The translations under genes and the position numbers were made by a program. Shown piece after piece: positions 6,389 to 13,664 of a DNA stretch of 13,950 nucleotides. The stretch spans positions 1-13,950 of the forward strand of contig CAWVWE010000038.1 in assembly GCA_963933975.1 (NCBI GenBank), in the 5' to 3' direction. The notes below the pieces were generated by a model that was not told where the DNA came from, did not search any database, and saw only the letters and a program-made list of their open reading frames with translations. Source of the DNA: UBA10364 sp905182675. Its GTDB lineage: Bacteria > Bacteroidota > Bacteroidia > Flavobacteriales > Schleiferiaceae. Numbering within the stretch: position 1 is the stretch's first letter; each line of letters begins with the position of its first letter.

Positions 6389-7402
6389 ATGATTGAAACA
6401 GATCTACTAATTATTGGGGCCGGTCCAACTGGTTTATTTACTGTTTTTGAAGCTGGATTATTGAAGATGAAATGCCACTTGATTGACTCCTTGGCTCAAC
6501 CGGGAGGTCAGCTGACGGAAATCTATCCTAAAAAGCCTATTTATGACATTCCTGGTTATCCTATCGTAATGGCGGGAGAATTGGTAGATAAACTCATGGA
6601 GCAAATCGCTCCTTTTAATCCTGGATTTACGCTAGGTGAAAGCGCGATGACCATTGAAAAAACTGATAAAAATACCTTCATTGTTACCACCGATAGGGGA
6701 ACGAAGCACCATGCTCCTTCCGTGGCCATAGCTGGTGGATTAGGGGTTTTCACTCCCCGTAAACCACCCATCGAGGGACTTACAGCGTTTGAAAAAAAAG
6801 GGGTCGAATACATCATTAAAGACCCTGAAGTCTACCGCAACAAGCGTGTAGTTATTTCTGGTGGTGGCGACAGTGCACTGGATTGGGCAATTTTTCTTTC
6901 TGAGGTTGCCAGCGAGGTGACATTAATTCACAGGCGCACTTCTTTTAGAGGACATTTAGATAGTGTCGATAAAGTAATGGCCCTTGCTGAAAAAGGCAAG
7001 CTTCAGCTGATTACAAATGCAGAGGTAAAAGATGTTCACGGAACTGAGAAGCTTGAAGGAATCTCTGTATTCACCAAAGAGCATGGACAGCAAGAGATAG
7101 CATGTGACAACTGGCTGCCACTTTTCGGACTAACCCCTACCCTAGGAGCTATGGGAAGTTGGGGATTAAACATAGAGAAAAATGCCATTGTGGTGGACAA
7201 TGCCACAGATTATCGAACGAATATCGAAGGTGTTTACGCCATAGGTGATGTCAATACCTATCCTGGAAAATTGAAGCTCATTCTTTGTGGTTTTCATGAA
7301 GCGACCATCATGGTACAAAGTGCTTTTAAACGCGCCTATCCGGATAAAAAAATATCATTTAAATACACCACTGTAATGGGCGGTGTTGGATCTTTGGAAT
7401 AA
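6389..7402 (+). CDS. ferredoxin-NADP reductase, thioredoxin-reductase type
   Basis: FAD- and NAD(P)H-binding reductase of 337 residues that passes electrons between NADPH and ferredoxin. FAD site GAGPTG at residues 10-15 and the QPGGQLTEIYPKKPIYDIPGYP stretch typical of this FNR class; NADPH site GGGDSALDWA near 158-167; second FAD contact YAIGDV near 283. The CxxC redox pair of true thioredoxin reductases is absent, which points to the YumC/Chlorobium-type FNR. A longer frame can be opened from a TTG at 6368, but that codon lies in the -7 box; the ATG at 6389 puts the FAD motif at the usual distance. It is followed after 2 bases by a ferredoxin gene, its natural partner. Confidence 0.9.
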   Translation: MIETDLLIIGAGPTGLFTVFEAGLLKMKCHLIDSLAQPGGQLTEIYPKKPIYDIPGYPIVMAGELVDKLMEQIAPFNPGFTLGESAMTIEKTDKNTFIVTTDRGTKHHAPSVAIAGGLGVFTPRKPPIEGLTAFEKKGVEYIIKDPEVYRNKRVVISGGGDSALDWAIFLSEVASEVTLIHRRTSFRGHLDSVDKVMALAEKGKLQLITNAEVKDVHGTEKLEGISVFTKEHGQQEIACDNWLPLFGLTPTLGAMGSWGLNIEKNAIVVDNATDYRTNIEGVYAIGDVNTYPGKLKLILCGFHEATIMVQSAFKRAYPDKKISFKYTTVMGGVGSLE

Positions 7403-7404
7403 AT

Positions 7405-7731
7405 ATGAGCATAGATATTCAAATAACTGTTGTTGACAGAGTTGGAGAAACTCATCTATTGGTCGCCCCAACTGACATGAATATGAATCTCATGGAAGTA
7501 TGTAAATCTTACGACCTGCCTGTGAAGGGTACCTGTGGCGGCATGGCCATGTGTGCCTCATGTCACTGTTACATTAACTCTAACCATGCGCTTAAAGAAG
7601 CATCCGAAGATGAAGAAGACATGTTAGATCAAGCATTTTTTGTTGAGGATAATTCGAGGTTAGGTTGTCAGATATATATGACTCCCGCGTTGAATGGGTT
7701 ACGCGTCACATTGGCAGTCGAGAGCGCATAA
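7405..7731 (+). CDS. [2Fe-2S] ferredoxin, adrenodoxin-like
   Basis: Small acidic electron carrier of 108 residues. The cluster ligands are Cys44, Cys50 and Cys53 (CGGMAMCASC, spacing C-x5-C-x2-C) and Cys88 (RLGCQI), the adrenodoxin/ISC ferredoxin pattern rather than the plant type. Cys33 and Cys55 are extra and not expected to bind the cluster. The acidic run EASEDEEDMLDQ (66-76) is where such ferredoxins meet their reductase. It sits 2 bases behind the reductase gene, so the two make a complete NADPH-to-ferredoxin chain. Possible clients are iron-sulfur assembly, lipid or sterol enzymes, or MetH reactivation; the sequence does not decide. Confidence 0.92.
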   Translation: MSIDIQITVVDRVGETHLLVAPTDMNMNLMEVCKSYDLPVKGTCGGMAMCASCHCYINSNHALKEASEDEEDMLDQAFFVEDNSRLGCQIYMTPALNGLRVTLAVESA

Positions 7732-7772
7732 CCACCTTAAATTTTGACAAGGTATATTCTGTGTAGGTGGCT

Positions 7773-7780
7773 TATATTAG
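7773..7780 (+). promoter_or_regulatory. candidate -7 box of the dipeptidyl peptidase gene
   Basis: TATATTAG differs from TAnnTTTG at one position and lies 21 bases before the ATG. A TTTTG at 7742-7746 is a possible -33 element, but the 26-base spacing is longer than usual. Inverted bases CCACCT (7732-7737) and AGGTGG (7765-7770) flank the region with a wide loop and no T-tract, so no clear terminator follows the ferredoxin. Confidence 0.35.
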
Positions 7781-7801
7781 CACCACACAGAAAATGATAC
7801 C

Positions 7802-9946
7802 ATGAATAAAATTCTCACCGCCTTACTGTCCATTGCATTTTCTTTGGCAGCATTAGCCCAACAAAGTATTGACCTCGGTGCCTTGTGGCAACGCTATGAG
7901 TTCTACGCTGGAGGCATAAGTGGGCTTAGAAGCATGAATGATGGAGCTCATTATACGGCTTTAGGTAAAAACACGATAGATAAATTCAGTTATGAATCTG
8001 GCGAATTAGTTACCACATTATTTGATGCCAACTCCTCAGAAGAACTTGATGCATTTAGCGGCTATTCACTCAGTGATAACGAGTTAACTGCACTACTAGA
8101 AACAGAGACCGAGTCCATTTATCGTCGGAGTACCAGATCTGAGGTTTGGGTGGCAGACCTAATTTCGGGGGCTGTCAAAAAATTACGGCAAGAGAAAGTC
8201 CGGTATGCAACGTTTTCTCCGGATGGAAAATCAATCGCTTATGTCCTAAACAACAACCTTTTTGTCTACAAAAGAGCTCAAGAACAACATATTCAAATAA
8301 CATCAGACGGAAAATTTAATTCCATCATTAATGGTGGAACCGATTGGGTTTACGAAGAAGAATTCGCATTAGTAGATGCTTTTTGGTGGTCGCCAGACTC
8401 TAAATATATTGGGTTTTTCAGATTTGATGAAACAAATGTGAGAAGCTTTAATATGGATATCTATGGCTCCGAGCTGTATCCCAATCCGAACACCTTTAAA
8501 TACCCTAAAGCAGGGGAAGACAATAGTATAGTTACAGCACATATATGGAATAGCAGCAATGGCTCGGTAAACCAAGTACTAGAGAATGTTAATTATGAAT
8601 ATTTACCTCGTGCCAAATGGTCAGACGAACGTACATGGGTAGTTTCCACAATGAATAGACTGCAAAATTCACTCACGCTCTACTCCGTTGACGCACCTAG
8701 TTTAAATGCGGCTCAACTCTACCATGAAACGGACGACAAGTATTTAGAGATCAATGATGAGCTTGCATTTCTTTCAGATGGGAGTTTTATTATGCTCAGC
8801 GATAGAGACGGTTGGAATCACTTGTACCATATCAACAAGGAAGGTGAGGTGAAACGTCAAATTACCAGCGGTGAATTCAACGTGACACGTTTCTATGGTA
8901 TAGACGCCAAGAATAGAATTTTCTATCAAAGTTCAGAAACTCATGTAACCGAACGCAATATTTACAGTATTGGGCTTAATGGAAGAGCGAAGAAAAACAT
9001 CTCCACCGAAAGGGGTACACATGATGCAACCTTCACTCAGGATTATAGCTTGTTCATCGATACCTATAGCGCTGAGGGGAAACCTATTATTGTGACGCTT
9101 AAAAACCCGACTGGTGAGATAGTGCGTACGCTTAAAACGAATGAGCGTGCGGAAAAAGCATTGGCTAAATTCACTTTTACACCCAAAGAATTCATTACGG
9201 TATCCACTCCTACCGGCGGCGATTTAAATGCCTGGATGATCAAACCTGTAGACTTTGATGAAAGTAAGAAATATCCAATGTTCATGTTTGTCTACGGAGG
9301 TCCGGGAAGGCAAACTGTAGAAAACAGTTATGATGGATTTAGGAGTATGTGGTTTCAAATGCTAGCTAATGAACACAATATGATCATAGTAAGCGTTGAC
9401 AACCGTGGTACAGATGGGCGTAGTGAGAGCTTTAAGAAAAGTACCTATGGACAAATGGGTAAGCTAGAAACTCTAGATCAAACTGAAGCTGCCCTCGAAC
9501 TCTCCAAGCGCTCCTATGTAGATGGTAATAGAATAGGTATTTTCGGATGGAGTTATGGAGGATACATGGCCTCAAACTGTCTATTTCAAAGTCCCGATGT
9601 TTTTAAAATGGCTATTGCTGTAGCCCCCGTGACAAATTGGAGATTCTATGACAATATCTACACGGAACGTTACATGGGATTACCAGCAAGTAATGGGGAT
9701 GGATATGACGCAGACAGTCCGCTTTCTCATGTTAAGGGACTTGAGGGAAAGTATCTTTTAATCCATGGAACCGGCGATGACAACGTTCACGTTCAAAATT
9801 CAATGCGTATGGTAGAGGCTCTAGTTCAGGCAGATAAGGATTTCGATTGGTTCGCCTATCCTGATAAAAATCACGGTATTTATGGCGGCAATACAACGAT
9901 GCACTTGTATAGAATGATGACGGAGTTCATTGCAACCAACCTGTAA
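7802..9946 (+). CDS. dipeptidyl peptidase IV (S9 family), secreted
   Basis: Serine exopeptidase that removes N-terminal dipeptides, preferably Xaa-Pro or Xaa-Ala. The first 19 residues form a signal peptide (hydrophobic core, ALA before Gln20), so it acts in the periplasm or at the surface. Residues about 35-450 are the beta-propeller, with DWVYEEEF at 181-188; Glu186/Glu187 match the pair that grips the free amino terminus in human DPP-IV. The C-terminal alpha/beta hydrolase carries the triad: Ser584 in GWSYGG, Asp659 in HGTGDDNVH, His691 in DKNHGIYGG. At 714 residues it has the length of bacterial DPP-IV enzymes. A peptide transporter follows 65 bases later and could import the products. 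The Glu pair argues against a prolyl oligopeptidase or a plain acylaminoacyl peptidase. Confidence 0.94.
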   Translation: MNKILTALLSIAFSLAALAQQSIDLGALWQRYEFYAGGISGLRSMNDGAHYTALGKNTIDKFSYESGELVTTLFDANSSEELDAFSGYSLSDNELTALLETETESIYRRSTRSEVWVADLISGAVKKLRQEKVRYATFSPDGKSIAYVLNNNLFVYKRAQEQHIQITSDGKFNSIINGGTDWVYEEEFALVDAFWWSPDSKYIGFFRFDETNVRSFNMDIYGSELYPNPNTFKYPKAGEDNSIVTAHIWNSSNGSVNQVLENVNYEYLPRAKWSDERTWVVSTMNRLQNSLTLYSVDAPSLNAAQLYHETDDKYLEINDELAFLSDGSFIMLSDRDGWNHLYHINKEGEVKRQITSGEFNVTRFYGIDAKNRIFYQSSETHVTERNIYSIGLNGRAKKNISTERGTHDATFTQDYSLFIDTYSAEGKPIIVTLKNPTGEIVRTLKTNERAEKALAKFTFTPKEFITVSTPTGGDLNAWMIKPVDFDESKKYPMFMFVYGGPGRQTVENSYDGFRSMWFQMLANEHNMIIVSVDNRGTDGRSESFKKSTYGQMGKLETLDQTEAALELSKRSYVDGNRIGIFGWSYGGYMASNCLFQSPDVFKMAIAVAPVTNWRFYDNIYTERYMGLPASNGDGYDADSPLSHVKGLEGKYLLIHGTGDDNVHVQNSMRMVEALVQADKDFDWFAYPDKNHGIYGGNTTMHLYRMMTEFIATNL

Positions 9947-9980
9947 TACTTTACCCCCCTGAGCACTGAAATAAAGATTG

Positions 9981-9988
9981 TATACTTG
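9981..9988 (+). promoter_or_regulatory. weak -7 box before the peptide transporter
   Basis: TATACTTG has one mismatch to TAnnTTTG and lies 24 bases before the ATG at 10012. No good -33 element is seen, and no terminator separates the two genes, so the transporter may also be read from the peptidase promoter. Confidence 0.3.
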
Positions 9989-10011
9989 CTATGCACAAAA
10001 AACACTGAAAC

Positions 10012-11508
10012 ATGAGCGAAACATCAATGAAGCATCCACCAGCGTTATGGACGCTATTTATGTCTGAAATGTGGGAGCGATTCTGTTATTACGGAATGCG
10101 TACTCTTCTTACCCTATTCTTGGTAAAATCTCTTCTAAAGGGTGATGCTGAGGCCTCTTTAATTTATGGCGCATATACTGCACTTGTTTACGCAGCACCT
10201 GTTCTGGGAGGTCGCATGGCAGATTCATTTCTAGGATACCGTTACGCGATTCTACTAGGCGCTGTACTTATGGCCATTGGAGAATTCCTTATGGTAGCAG
10301 GTACGGATCTTTTGGGATTTGATGCTGGTTTACGTGAAAGTCTAATGCTTATAGGTATGGGTGGTTTAATCGTGGGTAACGGTTATTTTAAAGCAAATAT
10401 TTCAACCATCGTAGGGAAACTCTATGAAGACAACGATCCCCGTCGTGATTCAGGTTTCACTATCTTTTATATCGGCATCAATGTAGGCGCGCTATTAGCT
10501 ACCACAGTTGTTGCCTTCGTAGGTGAAACTTATGGATTTGAATATGGGTTTGGTTTAGCTGGTTTAGGGATGATCGCTGGTCTTTTTATCTTTTGGGGTA
10601 GCCGCGGTAGATATGAGCATGTGCCTAACATACATATTACCGAAGCCGGAAATGCAAAGAGTTTTGCAGGATTAAAAATGTATCAATTGATTACAATCGG
10701 TTCTTTACTTCTAATCCCGTTGAGCTATGTCCTAATCTCTCAAAACGAAGTCTTACAATACTTACTGATTGCAATTTTTATATATGTTGCCTATCAATTG
10801 ATCTCGGCTGGTGTCAAGGAAGGCCCGGTATGGAGAGACCGTATGATTGCATTGGTCATCATGATGTTAATCAATGTGGTTTTCTGGGCTTGTTTCGAGC
10901 AAGCAGGAACATCTCTGACGCTGTTTGCTGATCGCAACGTGAATAGAGAATTATTTGGTTGGTTGATGCCTGCATCCATGACCCAGTTCTTCAACCCATT
11001 CTTCATTGTAACGTTTGGCTCAATATTCTCTTGGATGTGGATCAAACTCAGTAAAATGGGTAAAAACCCTTCCATCCCTATGAAGTTTAGCTTAGGTATA
11101 CTTCAACTAGGCGCTGGATTCTTAGTAACATTGATCGGACTTATGTTCGTGAATGATGCGCACCAAGTACCACTTTTAACACTGGTATTCTTATACATGC
11201 TTCATACGACAGGTGAACTCTTCGTGAGTCCTATTGGACTATCTATGGTTACTAAGCTTGCTCCCAAGAGTATTGCCGGTACTGCCATGGGAGGTTGGTT
11301 CTTGTCTTTTGCCATGGCCAATTACTTGGCAGGAGCAATCGCCGCTATTAGCGGTGCTGAAGAAGGAGCTGAAGCCCTTACGGGAAGTGAAGGATTAGCG
11401 AAGTATATTGAAACGTTCTCCACAATTGGTTACGTATTAGTCGCATTCGCTATACTCCTAGCTCTATTGCGAAAACCTATTAACGCTCTAATGCACGGAG
11501 TCGAATAA
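10012..11508 (+). CDS. proton-coupled di-/tripeptide transporter (POT/PTR family)
   Basis: Inner-membrane symporter of the major facilitator superfamily that takes up di- and tripeptides with protons. The 498 residues are mostly hydrophobic with about 12-14 membrane helices. Family marks: ExxER in helix 1 (Glu19, Glu22, Arg23 in EMWERFCYYG), the PTR2-type loop GGRMADSFLGYR after helix 2, FTIFYIGINVGALL around residue 155, CFEQAGTSLTLFADR in helix 7 and the GELFVSPIGLSM stretch in helix 10. It lies 65 bases behind the secreted dipeptidyl peptidase, a fitting partner since that enzyme releases dipeptides. A terminator follows the stop. Confidence 0.94.
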   Translation: MSETSMKHPPALWTLFMSEMWERFCYYGMRTLLTLFLVKSLLKGDAEASLIYGAYTALVYAAPVLGGRMADSFLGYRYAILLGAVLMAIGEFLMVAGTDLLGFDAGLRESLMLIGMGGLIVGNGYFKANISTIVGKLYEDNDPRRDSGFTIFYIGINVGALLATTVVAFVGETYGFEYGFGLAGLGMIAGLFIFWGSRGRYEHVPNIHITEAGNAKSFAGLKMYQLITIGSLLLIPLSYVLISQNEVLQYLLIAIFIYVAYQLISAGVKEGPVWRDRMIALVIMMLINVVFWACFEQAGTSLTLFADRNVNRELFGWLMPASMTQFFNPFFIVTFGSIFSWMWIKLSKMGKNPSIPMKFSLGILQLGAGFLVTLIGLMFVNDAHQVPLLTLVFLYMLHTTGELFVSPIGLSMVTKLAPKSIAGTAMGGWFLSFAMANYLAGAIAAISGAEEGAEALTGSEGLAKYIETFSTIGYVLVAFAILLALLRKPINALMHGVE

Positions 11509-11510
11509 TT

Positions 11511-11518
11511 TATATTTA
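11511..11518 (+). promoter_or_regulatory. weak -7 box before the thioredoxin-fold gene
   Basis: TATATTTA has one mismatch to TAnnTTTG. If used, transcription would begin near 11525 and carry the following hairpin into the 5' leader. It is the only promoter-like sequence seen between the transporter stop and the start at 11577. Confidence 0.25.
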
Positions 11519-11536
11519 GATTCAATATTTATCTGG

Positions 11537-11571
11537 AACCCTGTGCCACGTGCATGGGGTTTCTTATTTTT
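11537..11571 (+). terminator. Rho-independent terminator after the peptide transporter
   Basis: Stem AACCCTGTGC / GCATGGGGTT (11537-11546 with 11552-11561), 10 bp with two G-T pairs and a CACGT loop, followed by a T-rich tail TTTCTTATTTTT. It ends 5 bases before the next ATG, which is unusually close. Confidence 0.75.
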
Positions 11572-11576
11572 AAGAT

Positions 11577-12095
11577 ATGAAAAATACCATTTTACTTCTT
11601 TTCACAGTATTAAGCCCAATTCTAGGTTACGCTCAGGAGAAGATCCAATGGATGACAATAGAGGAAGCATATGCACTCACAACTACGGAAGAATCGCCTA
11701 AAAAGATTTTCATAGATGTTTATACGGATTGGTGCGGATGGTGCAAGAGAATGGACAAGGCAACTTTTCAAAGACCAGAAGTGGCTACTTACATGAACGA
11801 ACATTTCTACAATGTGAAGTTCAACGCAGAGCAGAAAGAAGACATTGAAATTCTTGGGAACAACTTTAAATTCATCGCCCAAGGCAACCGAGGATATCAC
11901 GAACTAGCCGCTGCACTTTTAAATGGAAAAATGTCTTATCCCACGGTTCTATTTATGAATGGAAAGTTCGAAATGTTAAGTCCCGTGCCAGGCTATCAAG
12001 AGGTAACCGCCTTCTTGAAAATAGCACACTTTTTCGGAGATGATGACTATTTATCTACGCCATGGGCATCTTACAGTTACGAGGGTACTAAATAA
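11577..12095 (+). CDS. secreted thioredoxin-fold protein with CGWC site
   Basis: A 172-residue thioredoxin-like protein with a signal peptide (hydrophobic residues 5-18, cleavage likely after GYA at 19, before Gln20), so it works outside the cytosol. The redox site is WCGWC at 52-56 (Cys53, Cys56) in DVYTDWCGWCKRMDKATF, like the C-terminal thioredoxin domain of DsbD; the cis-proline loop is SYPT (about residues 121-124). It is probably a disulfide reductase for envelope proteins or cytochrome c maturation, but the substrate is unknown. It starts right after the transporter's terminator and converges on the Nudix regulator with 6 bases between the stops and no hairpin there. Confidence 0.85.
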   Translation: MKNTILLLFTVLSPILGYAQEKIQWMTIEEAYALTTTEESPKKIFIDVYTDWCGWCKRMDKATFQRPEVATYMNEHFYNVKFNAEQKEDIEILGNNFKFIAQGNRGYHELAAALLNGKMSYPTVLFMNGKFEMLSPVPGYQEVTAFLKIAHFFGDDDYLSTPWASYSYEGTK

Positions 12096-12101
12096 GCCAA
12101 C

Positions 12102-12779
12102 TTAGAATTTAAAGTCGTAACCTTTCAAGGTGAGTTTATCATATTTATGCTGATTAAACTCATACAAACGACTGGGTTTCTTATTCCCTGGTGCTTCTAT
12201 CACGGATTCTGTAGTATCCATCAAAAGCTCACTGCGCATGAATTTCTTACGAAAATTACGCTTGTCTAGTTCCTTTCCAAGACATTCCTCATAAAGCGTA
12301 TGAATGTTGTTAAAAGTAAATTGTTTAGCCAGCAATACAAAACCAATTGGCCTGCCTTTAACACGTCTCTTTAAGCGCTCATAAGCCATGTCATGTATTT
12401 CATTATGGTCAAAGATCATTTCTGGTTTGTCAGCGAGACTTACCCATCGATATCCTGGTATTTTAACCGCCTTCACCTCATCCCAGTTGAGTAATGCATA
12501 GTATGCAATGTTCACCACGCGTCCCATTGGATTCCTATACACCCGGGCAAACGCATTAAGCTGCTCCAGGTAGATGTGATCTATTTTAAGAAGACGCTTC
12601 ATCATATTCTTAGCGACATCTTCAACACTTTCGTTCGCTCTCACCCACTTAGAAGGTAGCATAGGTGCACCCTTATAAGGCTCTTCAGATTTCTCTCCTA
12701 CAAGAGAAACTAGGTTAGCGCCATTAAATGCAAATGCGATAACAGAGGTACTTAATGCGACGTCAAATTTTATTGCCAT
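12102..12779 (-). CDS. NrtR-like transcription regulator, degenerate Nudix domain with winged helix
   Basis: A 225-residue protein with an N-terminal Nudix fold (about 1-140) and a C-terminal winged helix of the NrtR type (about 145-225: FVLLAKQFTFNNIHTLYEE, LDKRNFRKKF, SRLYEFN). In catalytic Nudix enzymes a REUxEExGU helix binds metal; here residues 58-66 read NMMKRLLKI, so the acidic metal ligands are missing and hydrolysis is unlikely. In known NrtR-type proteins such a domain senses a nucleotide or sugar metabolite and the winged helix represses transport or catabolic genes. The neighbours do not reveal the ligand or regulon; autoregulation is possible, since an inverted repeat overlaps its promoter region. 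NrtR for NAD or an AraR-like sugar regulator are the main alternatives. Confidence 0.82.
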   Translation of the reverse strand: MAIKFDVALSTSVIAFAFNGANLVSLVGEKSEEPYKGAPMLPSKWVRANESVEDVAKNMMKRLLKIDHIYLEQLNAFARVYRNPMGRVVNIAYYALLNWDEVKAVKIPGYRWVSLADKPEMIFDHNEIHDMAYERLKRRVKGRPIGFVLLAKQFTFNNIHTLYEECLGKELDKRNFRKKFMRSELLMDTTESVIEAPGNKKPSRLYEFNQHKYDKLTLKGYDFKF

Positions 12780-12795
12780 GTTTATTAATTTACCA

Positions 12796-12803
12796 CAAAA
12801 ATA
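12796..12803 (-). promoter_or_regulatory. -7 promoter box of the Nudix regulator gene
   Basis: On the minus strand this reads TATTTTTG, an exact TAnnTTTG match, 16 bases before the ATG at 12779. No clear -33 TTTG is seen 17-23 bases upstream. Confidence 0.5.
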
Positions 12804-12808
12804 GCATT

Positions 12809-12829
12809 AAATGTACCATTGTGACATTT
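12809..12829. promoter_or_regulatory. inverted repeat, candidate operator
   Basis: Perfect 6-bp arms AAATGT (12809-12814) and ACATTT (12824-12829) around a 9-base spacer, placed between the -7 and -33 positions of the regulator gene's promoter. A second near-palindrome, TGTTAATTAATCAACA (12836-12851, 7 of 8 positions symmetric), lies just upstream. Either could be the binding site of the encoded winged-helix protein; AT-rich palindromes also arise by chance. Confidence 0.35.
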
Positions 12830-12957
12830 CTATAATGTTAATTAATCAACAAATACAACCCTTTCAGGTAATAAAGGTTCATGTCAGGACAAAAATAACC
12901 CAGTTAATTCAGATATGGTTTATTTCTGGAAATTCCCCAAATGCGTTGTGCAATAGC

Positions 12958-12965
12958 TATATTTA
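12958..12965 (+). promoter_or_regulatory. weak -7 box of the DoxX gene
   Basis: TATATTTA, one mismatch to TAnnTTTG, 21 bases before the ATG at 12987. The rest of the 207-base gap between the two divergent genes holds the inverted repeats above and a small hairpin with one bulged base, AACC(C)TTT / AAAGGTT, at 12857-12879. Confidence 0.3.
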
Positions 12966-12986
12966 AATTGACTTAGTAAACTTATT

Positions 12987-13388
12987 ATGAAAGAAAAAAA
13001 ATGGCCCATCACCGTCATAAAAGTACTCCTGGGCGTACTGATGATTTCTGGAGGTATCCAACATTTCAGAAGTCCTGATTTATATATACCGTTCGTGCCT
13101 TCTTTTTTGCCGTTAACTGTCGCTATCATTTATGTTACTGGATTACTTGAAATCATCTTTGGTCTTGCCTTGTTTTCGAGGGAATGGTCAAGTACTGGAG
13201 CATCTGGAGTTTTATGGTTGATGCTGCTCTTTTTACCACTACATGTATGGGATGTTTTTTCTGAATCACCTGCTATAGGAAGCCATGTCGCAGCTATGAT
13301 AAGACTACCTATCCAATTTGTATTCATATTCCTTGCTTGGAAGGTTAAGCAACATGTTTCTACAAAAAAACCAGATAATCCTCTTTAA
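12987..13388 (+). CDS. DoxX-family membrane protein
   Basis: A 133-residue protein with four likely membrane helices (about 7-25, 40-63, 72-90 and 101-119). Family-type residues are GGIQHFRSPDLYIPFVPSFLP after helix 1 and YVTGLLEIIFGLAL in helix 2. DoxX-like proteins are small inner-membrane proteins, some linked to quinol oxidation, thiosulfate or redox homeostasis, but most have no proven job, and nothing next to it fixes one. The last residues (KVKQHVSTKKPDNPL) are a basic, probably cytosolic tail. It reads divergently from the Nudix regulator, so that regulator could control it; this is a guess from position. Confidence 0.8.
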   Translation: MKEKKWPITVIKVLLGVLMISGGIQHFRSPDLYIPFVPSFLPLTVAIIYVTGLLEIIFGLALFSREWSSTGASGVLWLMLLFLPLHVWDVFSESPAIGSHVAAMIRLPIQFVFIFLAWKVKQHVSTKKPDNPL

Positions 13389-13476
13389 AGAGATATCATA
13401 CGTTCGTTTCAAAATTATTTATCGCAGTCTCTTAAGATCGAATAAGCGATCATAAAGTAAATGTCCGGTAGTTTTG

Positions 13477-13611
13477 TCCAAGTGTCTTGCCAATGTCTTG
13501 CCCTTTATTATTTTATTGCCTAATGATTTACGTGCTTTAGACTTAACGTTTATGGTTAAACTAATGTTACGTTGTTTTGGAAAGCCCCTTCTTATAAGAA
13601 GGGGCTTTTTT
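13477..13611 (+). ncRNA. possible small RNA ending at a strong terminator
   Basis: A perfect -7 box (TAGTTTTG, 13469-13476) would start transcription near 13482, and a strong terminator ends it at 13611, giving an RNA of about 130 bases in a region without genes on either strand. The inside contains the TGTCTTGCC tandem and a small TTAAC/GTTAA hairpin near 13544-13560. No known RNA family is recognised. The terminator could instead belong to a long 3' untranslated region of the DoxX gene. Confidence 0.3.
13581..13611 (+). terminator. strong orphan Rho-independent terminator
   Basis: Stem AAAGCCCCTTCTT / AAGAAGGGGCTTT (13581-13593 with 13596-13608) with a minimal loop, followed by T to 13611. 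It lies 193 bases after the nearest upstream stop codon. Confidence 0.92.
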
Positions 13612-13664
13612 GACGATAATTTGCTGGCTAAGGCAAACGTTTACTAGGTTAGAGTCACTATGGT

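Larger units (their letters stand above)
13389..13664. other. gene-free stretch between the DoxX gene and the small ORF
   Basis: No convincing protein-coding frame. It holds a 5-bp hairpin GATCG/CGATC (13436-13451) with no T-tract, a perfect -7 box at 13469, an 11-base-period tandem copy of TGTCTTGCC (13483-13491 and 13494-13502), and a strong terminator at 13581-13611. A TTTG at 13620-13623 with TACTAGGT at 13642-13649 is a weak possible promoter for the genes to the right. Confidence 0.5.

Noticed and set aside
7732..7770. CCACCT/AGGTGG inverted bases as a terminator after the ferredoxin gene.
   Set aside because: Loop of 27 bases, only 6 bp, and no T-run behind it.
13483..13502. CRISPR-like or satellite repeat from the TGTCTTGCC copies.
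   Set aside because: Only two copies at an 11-base period; no spacer structure and no cas genes.
13461..13523. 20-codon ORF in the gap after the DoxX gene.
   Set aside because: Its ATG lies before the -7 box, the frame is very short and shows no protein-like features.
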